Shown here: piece after piece, positions 28,031-40,000 of the stretch
Layout of the letters: every line of letters starts with the position of its first letter
How positions within the stretch are numbered: the first letter of the stretch is position 1
Source: Chionis minor
Taxonomy: Eukaryota; Chordata; Aves; Charadriiformes; Chionididae
Direction of reading: 5' to 3'
Assembly: GCA_013398295.1 (NCBI GenBank)
Contig: VZSF01008218.1
Coordinates: forward strand, 749,371-813,370
DNA length: 64,000 nucleotides
Notes under the pieces: generated by a model
Told to the model about the DNA's origin: nothing
Databases searched by the model: none
The model's input: the letters and a program-made list of their open reading frames with translations, nothing else
Program-made: the position numbers and the translations under genes

Positions 28031-30603
28031 ACGCCTCCCATGTTAGCGGCTCAGGCATAGTCTTCCAGAAATTACCAGGAGTTAAGCCTTTTGCTGATCA
28101 GAGATAATCCACTTTCAGAGTCATAACACATGTAAAGAAATGGTGTATTCTTAAGAAAAAAAATGAAGGCAACCAGGACAGCAAAAAGATTCTTCTGTGG
28201 CCACTATGGTGAAGAGTAACTTCACTTCCACAGCCACTCCATCCGTGATACTGGGCCTCGTACTCCTTTGCAATAACTAGAGAAAGTCCTAAGTTGTGAA
28301 GCAGTCAGTTTAATTGTGTGGGTTTGGTGGGGTTTTTTTAGTAATACCTGCATGTTATAATCTAGAGGAGCTTAACGATCTAGAGCATCCAGTCTGGCCA
28401 TCTCACCTTGAAGTAGTGACATCTAGGCAATTTTCTTCAGTTTCCTTAAAGTCATGATTATATGAGAGTTTCTGGTTTCATGTAAAAAAATTTTAAAAAG
28501 AAAAAACAAGGGGGGGGAGGGGGAGAAATCAAAACACTTCTACATCTTTGCAACTTCAGGGGAAAAAAAATCTAAAAGGCTTAAATACATGAAACATTAA
28601 CCAAAATACCTAAAATATATTTTGGATCAGGAGCTGTCAGCATTTCCTCGCTCTGCTTCTCAAGGTAACCTGCAGAAAGTCAGCCAAGTAATATTAACAG
28701 CACCTCATGCAAAGGTTTAAATAAATTAACCAGTATGATTTAGACTCCATTTTTCAAAGGCTGACAGCGATTAGCGCGGCAAGCGTACAGCATTACCCTC
28801 ATCCGTGACCAACCCTTTGACAGCACAGCCGTTAAATGAACAGCACTTCACCTTCCCTAAACCTGAAACCTGCTTTTCTCTGATTAATAGTTAGATAATT
28901 CATTTTGAGGTGATGAAATCCTGACCAAGTCTTCCTTTTACAAGCACGCCTTCCCTTTTCTCGCATTTCATGGCAAACTCGCATTCACACCTGGTTTTTC
29001 ATAAGCATTCCACAAGCACAAATTGTTTGTGTATTTTGTATTTATAGACATATATGTTTGAGTCTAATACAAGGCGTGCTTCTGACAACAGGGATACAGA
29101 CTGTTGCATCACACTGCTTATATTGTTTTAAATGCATTTAACCTAGTCAGGTTCTTTGATCTATTAATTCTTTAAAGGACATATTATACACATGAGGCAG
29201 TTATACTGTGTCATTTCCTTCTCCCTAAATAGAGCCACATGCCAGGGTGGCTGCAGACTTCATTTCTTGTTTTCTTCGTTGGGTTGGTGGGGAGTTTACT
29301 CATTCTGAGTCAGTATTTCATTCTTTTTTTCACTGACTTCATTAAATACCATGCTGAAAGACAGGCTGGACTAACACCAATGACCTGCATATACCCAAAC
29401 ATCTCCAAAAGCACTCAAGGTAACTTTAGTAAGTACTGTTACATGACATCTAAGGATGAAGAAAAGACCTTTCACAGCAGCACTGGTAATTGAGCTCTGT
29501 CCTGACGTGCACTCCAGTGCCAAGAAAAAGCATCACAAGTGAATCTGCAGGGCCCTTCTGCAGTACCAAAGCAGCATCCAAAGGACAGCCAGTTTGATCC
29601 AATACGTGGACTCAAAGCTACTTAAAACACAGTGAAATTAAAGCAAGTCATCTGCTAATTCAGCTCTTCCAGTGAGGACACGCTGAACTATTTAAGTAGT
29701 TTCTTTTTAAAAGGGCGTTTTTAAAAAGTACTTTTAACTCAGACTTCTGGCCAGCTTTAGAATCACTGATTCTCAGTCACAGGTAGGAAACAAACAACAA
29801 CAAAAAAATAACAGGGACTGTCGAGAAGCCCCTGCGTCCCAACTTGCATGGTATTCTCGAGAACTAAGTTAGTGGTATGAAAAGACAGCAATGGCATTTG
29901 CGCTGGTGGCAAACATCTATTTATAGCATCCCAAATTAGGATACTGGGATATAATTGGTGAAGTTGCACTTTGAATAAAACTAAATTAAGCAAAACTGAA
30001 GGCTGGCGATTCGGATAAAATTCAAATCAACATTATACTATAAATTTTACCTGAACCTCAACTAAATTTGCTCTTCTTTTAAATTGATAAAATCCTCGCA
30101 GTCTCTTGCGGCATTCACTTTTTCAGAGCTATAATACTAATGAAAAAGCACTCAAACTCTAGAAAAACACAATTTGGCACTTTTTAAATACGATCTGGAT
30201 TAAATTATCAGTTCAAATCTAGTAGCAACAAATGAGAATCATTATCTGGCATCTGCCACTTTGTAGCCCGTGATACATACCAGTAGTTTTATTGTGATCC
30301 TAGATAGAAACCTTCCCACAAAGAAAATGCATCACATAAATGGCAAAACTTGTCTTCAAATGTTCCAGTCTTGCACCTGTGCTGAAGCCCGCAGAAGAAC
30401 ATGGAATTGCAAAATCCCTTTCCTGAAGCAAACAGCTCCCATTACTTCCCTTAAAAATAAATAAATAAATTGCAATTTCAGTGAAGAGCTGCAAGTGCCA
30501 CTGAAAATGACCACATGCCAGAGATATTAAAAAGCACATGCCAGTATTCCCCCTTTCCCCCCTCTTTAACAGCTATTCTTTTGACCTTCACCGATACGTG
30601 CAC

Positions 30604-30630
30604 GCATATATATATACACACATATAGTGT
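30604..30630. repeat. (TA)n/(CA)n short microsatellite
   Basis: GCATATATATATACACACAT followed by ATAGTGTG: a short mixed TA and CA run. Confidence 0.75.
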
Positions 30631-31438
30631 GTCATGGTTTTTTTTAACTAGAGTTTATACAATGAGAATATGTGAACTCACTAGCTGCTCACAATGAGTT
30701 TCAGCCTGCAGTAACACTTTCAAAAGAGCTTTTGTATCAGCTTACCTGGGCACAGAAGCAAAGCTAAAAGGTTGTATGCTGCAATCCCAATTCACTGCAA
30801 GGCAGTAAAAAAAATTCACTAAGTAAGAATTAATGCTCTATATCATTGAAAGTGTAAAGAAATAACCTCCATTCTCTATCATGTCTGTTTTCAAATAAAG
30901 TTTTATTAGAAATACTACTTCCTCTTCAACTATACATGTATACCTCTCACTCACATATACCCCCTCCTGTGATTTTCCTTCCATTTCCAGAAAAAAAAAA
31001 GTAATTTTCTTCTCATGTAGAGCTAGAGATGTATTGTGCTAGTCATTCAAAAGGCAGCAGGTATTTTAAACCAGTTCTTTAAAATTAAAAAACAAAATTA
31101 GCTGTGATCACTGAAAAGTAGGATCAAAGATCACAAGACGTTTGTGACTTTGCTGACTCGTTTGCATTTGTTCTGGGGTTTTTTTTAAAGAAAAAATACA
31201 AATTCTTTATTCTGTACAGCTATGCTTAAAAAAAAAGCAAACAGAAACAATCTTTGTTTGTCTTCAGCTTTCTCTTCCCAAAAGCATTCAGATGTTTAAG
31301 CATGATGTCACAAACCCCACTGCAGAAGAAACTAAGCAAGCTCAATAGGATTAGCTCTTGCCTTGATAAAAACAAGAATACCCCATATGACAGTTTTGTG
31401 TAAATATAGCTTATATAGATACACTTGCTCATAAATAT

Positions 31439-31456
31439 TATATATATATATATATA
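31439..31456. repeat. (TA)9 microsatellite
   Basis: A pure TA dinucleotide run of about nine units in an AT-rich stretch. Confidence 0.85.
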
Positions 31457-33660
31457 AAAGAAGTCGGCACATATACAACAACATAAAGTGAGCGCATATG
31501 TGTGCACACTACGCTCGTATCACCAGCCTCATGGAAGCACTTACTTCAGGGTGGCTACTCCATTAAGAGCAGCCGAAACCCAAGTTCCACATGTGCAAAT
31601 ACACCTTAAGGAAGTGAAGGAATTCTGTGAAGGATTCCACAGTGAAGGATTTCTGTCCATCACCCGTTCCCTCATTTTGCCACAAAGAGTTGCTGCCGCA
31701 GGGAGAGCAGGTCTACTTGTTCTAAACTTCAATCCGCTCGCCAGACGCGAGAAGAGCCAGAAACTCTCTACTAATTATTTTGGCTAAATGTTTCAAACCG
31801 GAATCAGCTTACACAAGGCTCGGAGGTGCTGAAAGAGCTGGAAGCGTTACCTGGCTGCCTCTGAAACAGGTTACTTTCAAGATGAAAGGGGCTTCCATCC
31901 AAGTGATGCGAAGCGGTATTTGGCACGCTGTAGACATACAAGAGGATCACCACTACTGTCATCTAGATATTGAGCTCACTTTTATTAGAACACATGCCAG
32001 ATGTCTGGCTAAGATGCAGCGTGCTTCATGAATGCATCTTCTCAGTTCCCCACAGCTAAAAAACCCAACAGCCTGCACTCGTGACAGCCCAAAGATCATC
32101 ACACTGAACTTGCCTTTGAACACGGCAGGACATAGACTCCGACTGTCCAAACGTCACACTACAAAGCCCCTAAGAGCATCAGAAACCCTTCTGTCTAACC
32201 ACACAGGCCCCTCGCTACCCGAGTCATTTGTCTTAAAATGCACGTTGGCTAGTCTCCTTCAAAATTCTTCCTTCCCGATTTTCTAAATATTCCTCAAGTC
32301 CTTGCATCCTTCACTGTGCTCCAAGACTACCCCAAGATCAATCAGGAAAATTAATCTTTCATAAGGAGCACATTTCTCTTGAAAGGAGATTCAGTCTGGT
32401 CATGCTACGGCTAGTCCTTTTCTTGTTTGGTTTTGTTCTTTTAATTAAAAAAAACAGTATATAGATACTTAAGTACAGCTTTATTAGAATTCATTTCTTG
32501 CTGGAAGAGGTCTGTTAAAAAAAAAATCCCTATTTTAAGGACAATTCCAATTTCTCATGAGACAAATACTGTAGAGCATGCACAGGTTTTCTAGTAATTT
32601 CTAATCATATAATTATTTCATTTATTGAGGCCTATTCAATTTTAACAAAAAGTGATCTATTTCACACATCCCAGATACGCCATCTCACCGTCAAGAAAAC
32701 CCCAAAACTCTCTTAGTTTATTTACTTAAAGAGGGTAACTTCCATCAGCATCCCACTTAAACTATAGGAAAGCTCCCTTAGAAACAAAAAAGTGTCAGTG
32801 TTGCTGCTCGTTAAGCGGCAAGTCCAGCTTACTCTGCAGATGACTCTCCTAGAAGTGTACCAAGGGAATGTTATTATAGATTTTAGATACGCCTGCAAAT
32901 TAAGAATTTGGAAACCACCTCGAGGAAAGACTGCAGAGAAACAGGGAAAACCCTCTTACAGATCGAGCCCTTGTTAAGAACGGGAGATTCCCGCTGAATG
33001 GGACAGGGGAGAAGGGAAGCAGCACTGTGAAGTACAAAGGGCAGCTAAGAAAGTTAGGGACATACATTTATCCAGCCAATCCTATCTTAGGAAATTCTTG
33101 TATCCAAGTCTGTTGTTGATTTTTGATGCAGATTTATATGATTTATTTAGCATCTTATATATTCTATATATACATCTTTATATATATCATCATTTTTATT
33201 AATCTTGTATTAAAATTTCGTAGAGCAACAGTTTAGAATATCATCTTTGGTTTACTCCACTAAATAAACAGATAAAACATAGAACTTGGCTTTTCCCCCC
33301 TCTCCTTCAAAAGGTCAGCAAGCCAGTCTCTTACATTTCCACAGCACCTTACACCAAAATCTCCAATTACTTTACAAACTTCAAGTGTCATCCATCTTGC
33401 AGAAGAGCCTTCTACAGACAGGAACCTGGCCAGATAGATACTACATCTCTTTAAAAAAAAAAAAAGCCTTAAGAATTAAAGAGCAAATCTCTGTGCCTCT
33501 TTTTTTTTTTTTAGCTGAACAGAACAAGACTGTCAGGTTTAAAACACCGGCCCCAAACCTTACAGTCCATTCTATACAGAGGTGTTCATTTTCGGTAGCT
33601 GAGGTTTTCATTACCAATACTCGTTGCTCCACAAACATTAAGACAGGCACACACAGACTT

Positions 33661-33800
33661 TTGGTGGAGTTCTTGGTGATTCACCACCACATACAGAGTT
33701 TCCACTCAGAAGTGTTGGTGGGGCTCCTGTGACTCACCTCCAACACGCGTTCTTCCCCATCACCACAGTCCCTGGGCGGAGCGTCGGTGATTCACTAATG
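33661..33800 (+). repeat. Degenerate three-copy minisatellite, period about 54-57 bases
   Basis: Three imperfect tandem units start at about 33661, 33715 and 33770. Units 1 and 2 begin TTGGTGGAG/TTGGTGGGG. Each unit carries a GGTGATTCAC or TGTGACTCAC core (33675, 33728, 33786). The core in unit 2 contains TGACTCA, an AP-1 type site; in the others it is TGATTCA. Third-unit similarity covers only about 30 bases. Confidence 0.6.
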
Positions 33801-34362
33801 CATGGCCAGTCATCTTAATTCGAGCAGACTTGCCAGATGACTACACTGTGACTTCCGCTTCTGAAGTGAATTAAAAGTGTTCTTCCACAGCAGTTTGTAT
33901 CTCTAGTAGGTGAGCTCTCAAGACCGAGCTGTTCCACAGCTATTCCCATGAGTCTGGTCCTTCCTAGTTTTGCCTTGCCCTACTATCTCCGGGGGCCAAC
34001 GGAGCACCTTTCCTTGGTATTTAATCCCTCATTTTTCATATGGTTAGGTAACTACCCAAAGGAACCGTTCAGCAGACTAACGGCACGATGAAGCCACTTC
34101 CAGACAGCCCATTAGGCTGAATCCCAGCACCAGGTACAGAATATCTTCGCTCTATCATTACAGAGTTAATGATGCTAACCAGAAGCACAGCAGTACACAT
34201 TCTGTGCTAACTACAGACTTATCCCTAGCACAAAATTCTTATATTGTCCACTAGGCAATAACTCTATTGTTACAGAATAGCAAAGAATCTTAACGTAGAG
34301 CCCACGATCTTTTTTTTTTTTTTCCCCCTGAAAAAACCCTTAAAGGGTAAAATAATTCCTTT

Positions 34363-34405
34363 AAAAAAAAAACCCACAAACAAAAACACCCCAAGCCCAC
34401 ACACA
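34363..34405 (-). repeat. A-run/CCC tract
   Basis: An A10 run, then ACCCACAAACAAAAACACCC and CAAGCCCACACACA. Complementary form of the T-run/GGG class. A 13-T run precedes it at about 34311-34323. Confidence 0.75.
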
Positions 34406-35713
34406 GCAACTCCCTGGAGAGTTCTGCAAAAACCTGTCCTGGAAGAAAATCACCAATAACTCTGAAGAGGCAGAAGCACAGGATATACATACACAGGAGT
34501 AACTGACAATGTTCAAATCCAGAAAGCGATACCCACACATCACCCCATACACATTTGCATATAGTAAGAGTTATGTTGTTTGTAACTCATCTTGCTGTTA
34601 TTATGGAATATGTTCCTCCCCACCCCTAAGATCCAACCACCCCTTGTGATTGCACATATTTTGACCAACCAATTGAAAATATAAGAGGTGCCAAGAACTC
34701 CAGAAGAGAAGAGAAAAATAGGCCTGTAGACACAGTTAACAATACATGCAGGGAAGATTTTTAGGACTCCAAATTACTACAGATCACTTCCCCCAACTCA
34801 GGTTCCTGTCACAACAAGCTTTCCCAAGGCCGCTGTTTCCAAATGGTCTCCATATGGAATACGTAATTCAAACACATAGGTATTAGCAATTTAAGTCCTT
34901 TCAAAAAAAATGCATTTGGTTATGATTACCCATGACATACTGTTTATTTTTACCTCAGATGTCAAAGTGTGACTATAGATCAAGTCTCCAACACCCTGTT
35001 CTACATTCAGCTGTACTTGAGGTTACAAACAGTCATCAGCACTCTTCTTGTTCCTTGCCCATCTATGCAATGAAAAGAAGTCTAAATATGTGGCACATTC
35101 TGTGCTGCTGTCAGGGATGAAGACTTACAGCCCAGGTGTGGATTTACTAGAAGTCCCCCAAAAATAAATAGTTGTGTCATATGACTTTGGTTGTGGTCCT
35201 CCTTATGACCATTAGTGACAAAGCGATGCTATTTAAGTAACTTAAAAATACTGTTTCTTTTCCCTCATCTGCCAATCACTCACAGCTTACATTAGCAATT
35301 ACTTCTACACATATATAAACAGATCTCCTCCACGGTCCAAAATGCTACAATTCTTTCTCTTAAAAACCTTCCAGTTTGTTGCCAAAAAGTAGACCAGCCT
35401 ACAAACGCAGATAGAAATGCATGCTGTCTGCAAAAATTCCTATGTCTGTTACTCCTATGACTTTTAGGAAGATTATTAAGAAGTAGTTCACATTTTTCCT
35501 ATTACTGTCTATTTATTGTCTTCTTAAGTTTGCACCTATATATTCAAAATTACCGATCTACAAAGAAAAAGAGGCAAAATGATTATGCAGTATGCTGCAA
35601 ATTACCACTTTGAGATAGGGAAACACACAGGCATATAGGAAGGGAGATTTCTCTGTGTGCTTTTGTATGTTTTGTGTTGTGATCGTGGTGATTCTTACAC
35701 TGTAAAGCCTTAC

Positions 35714-35799
35714 ATGTAGGTTAGCATCCCTGTAACCAAATTGCTCTTCCAAATCACCAGACCCAACCATTACACCTTGGAGGGTGACTGTAGCCGTGT
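35714..35799 (-). other. Exon-like segment with good splice sites (candidate cryptic exon)
   Basis: On the minus strand a pyrimidine-rich acceptor (CATCTCTTCTACTGTCTGCAG is its 3' end) precedes 86 bases ending CTACAT|GTAAGG; a second donor, CAGT|GTAAGA, lies 15 bases further. A 146-codon frame (35558-35998) runs through it. Joined to KCNMA1 exon 1 (phase 0) the 86 bases would be read in another frame and stop after nine codons, so as a cassette it would be a truncating ('poison') exon. Pseudo-exons are common in long introns, so this stays a candidate. Confidence 0.25.
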
Positions 35800-36544
35800 C
35801 TGCAGACAGTAGAAGAGATGGCACTATTATGATCACGAAGACCACAGTTAAAAAAGCCCACCTCACACACCCCTGTAACGACAATGGGCTGCAACTGGAA
35901 AAATACACAAAAATAAATAGTCCATAAGAAGTATAGAGCAAGAACTTGTACAGCCCACTGTCTCCAAAAAAAGGATCGCAGCCAGCATTTCTGTGCACGC
36001 CCTCTGACTCAAACTGGGATCTAACGGAAAAGGATGAATACGAGTACCCACCTCAAGTGCAATAAGGAAGCAAGCTATGAATTCTTGATCGATTACTCAG
36101 ACCTCACCAGGATGTGAGCCCGTAGCTTTCCCAAACCCGTGGCAGAGCGGATGTGGTTTTCCAGTTGCACAGACGAGCAAACCCTCAATGTTGTTAGCCC
36201 ATCCCATACAAATACATTTTGTCTACATGTACATCCAAGGGATAAGACTCCAGAGGCTGCATTCATGCAGAAAACACTTGGGACAATTCAATTCAGAGTT
36301 GGAAGCAGCAAGGCTTTACCTTCGAGCTTGTCAAGAGGATTCCTTCCTACCCTCCCACATCTCGGAGGCACGCTAACAGTCCACAGCAAGAGAAGGTGAG
36401 CGGAGCCTTCTAACACAACAGCAACTCAGTGGTAACACCAACAGCGTACCTGAAACCTGGCTGCTAGGGCCACTGTAGATGCTGGAGTTCACTCTTTAGA
36501 TGCAACCACTGCCCAATCAGCGAAAGAATTTACACAGAGCCCTA

Positions 36545-37008
36545 GCGTTTCCAGAGAAGGGCAACGGAGCTGGTGAGGGGTCTGGGGAACAGGTCTTATG
36601 AGGAGCGGCTGAGGGAGTTGGGATTGTTTAGCCTGGAGAAGAGAAGGTTGAGGGGAGACCTTCTCACTCTCTACAACTCCCTGAAAGGGGGTTGTAGCGA
36701 GGTGGGGGTCAGTCTCTTCTCCCAAGTGACAAGCGACAGGACAAGAGGAAACGGCCTCAAGTTGCGCCAGGGGAGGTTTAGGTTCGATGTTAAGAAAAAC
36801 TTCTCTACCGAAAGGGTTGTCAGGCGTTGGAACAGGCTGCCCAGGGAGGTGGTGGAATCGCCGTCCCTGGAGGTATTTAAAAGACGGGTGGACGTGGTGC
36901 TGAGGGACATGGGTTAGGGGTGGTTTTGGCAGTGTAGGTTATGGTTGGACTCGATGATCTTGAAGGTCTCTTCCAACCCAAGTGATTCTGTGATTCTATG
37001 ATTCTATG
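36545..37008 (+). mobile_element. CR1 LINE, 3' fragment with open ORF2 end
   Basis: Sense orientation on the plus strand, opposite to KCNMA1. It begins near GCGTTTCCAGAGAAGGGCAA, a typical CR1 segment, and ends in GTGATTCTATGATTCTATG at 37008, the CR1 terminal octamer repeat. In between is a 114-codon frame without stops (see the pseudogene entry). Its 3' tail is the same type as the fragments at 14908 and 20652, so the three belong to one subfamily. The low damage suggests it is the youngest CR1 in the window. Confidence 0.95.
36573..36917 (+). pseudogene. CR1 ORF2 C-terminal remnant
   Basis: The 114-residue frame matches the very C-terminal part of the CR1 pol protein, downstream of the reverse-transcriptase catalytic core. 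It includes the motifs [32 protein letters not shown] and [20 protein letters not shown] and ends at a stop after VVLRDMG. The endonuclease and reverse-transcriptase catalytic domains are absent, so the piece cannot be active. The Met at its start is internal to the original protein. Confidence 0.9.
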
Positions 37009-40000
37009 TGCGCAACGCCACATACAGTCAAACGCAAAAGCACACCAGAAAACCACGAACACCCTCAGAACACCGCAAATTTGTCCCTAGACCATACTAA
37101 GCAAGCCGCCCTTCATCTGCATATATTGTAGTGTCAGATATGTACAGAAAAAGACAAAAAAGCCTGCCTGTGACAGGTATACTGTCTGTAACCTGTATAC
37201 TTCCAGAAAAAAACAACTTAGACAACAGATATGACTATATATTGTAGCACCTGAATAAGCCACAACGCAACAAGTCCAAGGTCATTCAGCTTCTGCTTTG
37301 CCTTTTTTTTCCCCCGCTACCCAATTACTCGACTTCCAGAGTCACACCTCACATATGAAACCTGGCAAATTCCAACTGACATTTAAAAATAAAGCTTCTA
37401 ACTACTGCGTCTGCAACTTTTATGAGGTTACATTCTGAAAGCAAAAATGAGACACAAATAAGAACACGTTCAAAAAAAGACAAACTATTTTCATTTGTTA
37501 ATAATCCAATGCAGCTAAATGGTCCTGCTGGTGGTTTACTGCATATAAATTGAAGTTCTACACAATTCTGACTTTCCTGAATACACAATTACAAAAGCTT
37601 GAACAAATAAAGTGTAAAATGCATGTATATACTTTTTAAATGCTCCCCTTTGACTAAACCAGTAAAAAAAAATTAAGATAAGCCTCATTCCATTTCTATT
37701 TAGTTATTTCTTCATATTTTGTACCTAGGTAGATATTTTAGGCCAGAATTCCTTAGCCTGAATTACAGAAGCAGCTCCATGATGCATATGAGAATTTACT
37801 ATTTAACAGATGTAAAACCAAGCTATACAGGGTACTACAAAAAAAAAAAACCAACACACACACCACCCAGCCTTGTATCACCCATTACTTTTGTTTTCAT
37901 AGCTTTCCCCAGCATATCTTTTGTTATGACAGCTGCAAAATCACCCCATTACTCAGCCCCCTCCTCCCTGCTCAGCATTACATCCCTGTTTGCCTTTTGC
38001 ACACGTCCATTCACACGTGCCCTGCTACGCTGGCAGGCTCTGAAGATCCACGTTAGCTGCGGAGCTAGTATTTATTTTTTGTCCCTTCCCTCAGGATCAG
38101 GCTCACATCAGTCCGTCACTTCGCTCCTCAGCATCGCCGGTACCCGCCTGCATCCTCTGTATCCCTCACTCCAGCTGCAGCGCTTTCCTCTCAGCTGCCT
38201 TCCAGCCTCACATCCCGCCCATGTCACTAAAAACTGCCTTCTCTTGCACTAGCAGAAGTCTGGTCCCCTTATTATACATCCACATATTGCCTTCGTACAG
38301 GTTGTTCCTCCTGCAATTGAGCTAGTGGATAGTTTAAGTCATTGTAAGAAACTGGCAACACACCCACTATACCCTCTCACAACCCAGTGCCATCAACAGC
38401 AATATTATCTTTTCTGAACTTGGGATTTAGCAACAGAAGAAACAAAATTATTTCAAAAGATGAAACAGGAAGGATTTGAGAGTAGAAAACACAGAACAGC
38501 AAAAAAAAAAAAAGGGAAGAGGGTGAGGAGATGAACCTTCACATAACCAGCAATTACTCACTCCCTTCAAGCAGGGGCTCAGAGGGGAACATTGTCCTAA
38601 TGCAGTTGGGAAATGCAACTTGCAGCGTTAACCTGCTTTGTAGGCAGTTACTTTTATTTCCTCACAACTGGCATAAGCTAAATAGGCAATTTCAGAGATA
38701 CATTTTAAAATAACTCAATGTGGTTTCGAATATTCATTAGGCAGCTGTGCAAATCCTGTGGCCTGCCATTCTTCCCGTCGCTCCAACAGGAAATGCCACC
38801 CTGTTAGCTGACACTTCTGCCAAGCGAATGTGAAATTGTGTCGACGACAGCCCAGTCCCTGCAAACCTCTGACTCAGTGCTCTTTCACACTTCCAACAGC
38901 TCTCTCAGGAGTAGGGCAGCGAGGAATCAAACCAAAGGTAAAAATGACGACTTCCTTCCCCTGCTGGTACGAAAAACTGACTCCAACAAAACCAGGACTT
39001 CATACTAAGAGTTTTCAAAGGCACTCTCATATGCTTCGGTGCCTACAAAATTAAGGTCTTCACGTGGATGCATGTGTATCCAACACCATCAAAAACGCAA
39101 GAACAGAGGAAGACTTCTCTTCCAAAACAAACATCTACACTTAATGGTGGGGGTTTTTTTGCCTGTAGGAATTTCACAGTCTGAGAAAAATATATGCTAT
39201 TATGTATACTTGAGGGTTTCGCTAAAAATTTGATGGCTTATATTCTTCTTTCCATGCCATTAGATTTATCTTTTTTATTCTTTCTATCTGTTTGAGTTAC
39301 TCCTCATTTGTCGTATTACACTTTCTTTTTTTTGCCTCTAACATAAAAGTGTTTGAAACTCAAGATGTATAGTATGCCAGAGAAAGTTTAGTTAGGTATT
39401 TACTTTCTATTACACTGACAAATTACGTTCAGTCCCTACTGGGTGACATCAACGTTTACTGCACCTGCCCTGTAGACTGAATCTGTATTGTTCTAAGCAT
39501 CTTTCTTGCTAGTGAGACAGTGATCCTTGAACTTGCCCATCTGTGGTACCTCACTTGGTATAGTTTTAATTTCTCCGAAACATCTCCCAAAGAGGCACTT
39601 TCAGTTTACTTAAGTAATAGTAAATAATATATAAAACTTTTAAGTGAAAAGATAAAATCTGAAATGAAAAGACACTTCAGGATGGTCATGCACCACAGTC
39701 AACACATACTGTAGCAGCTTTGCCCATGTTCAAAGACAGAGTATCTCTTCATAGTGGCGCTGTGCAAGTGCCTAACACCTGGATAAATGCCAAAATGGGT
39801 ATTTTACTTATTTAAATTAAGTCTTTTCAAGAAAACTTGGGAAATACAGACTTTGTGAGCCATCTCCCAATGCTAGATAGACCTTCCAAATACGGTTAAT
39901 TCCCTACACTCTAGCAGAGGCAGGTTTAGGACTTGGAAAATGCAGACAACAAAATCTGTAAAGCAAAGCTGGAAAGTTTTCACTTCCCTCTAAACAATCC

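Larger units (their letters stand above)
28031..33660. other. Gene-free intron
   Basis: AT-rich unique sequence with TA microsatellites (30604, 31439), a T/G tract at 28315-28340 and a G-run tract at 28510-28524. A moderately GC-rich pocket lies at about 31550-32280. No genes recognised. Confidence 0.7.

Noticed and set aside
31488..32286. Series of overlapping plus-strand frames that might be exons
   Set aside because: No recognisable protein, no coherent acceptor/donor set, and equal open frames on the other strand.
34600..34700. Possible solo LTR promoter (CCAAT followed by AATATAAGAGG)
   Set aside because: No TG...CA termini, target duplication or second copy found; a CCAAT and TATA pairing is easily found by chance.
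37719..38252. 177-codon open frame on the plus strand
   Set aside because: It contains a Lys run from an A11 tract and Ser/Leu/Pro-rich filler; no motif, and antisense to the KCNMA1 intron.
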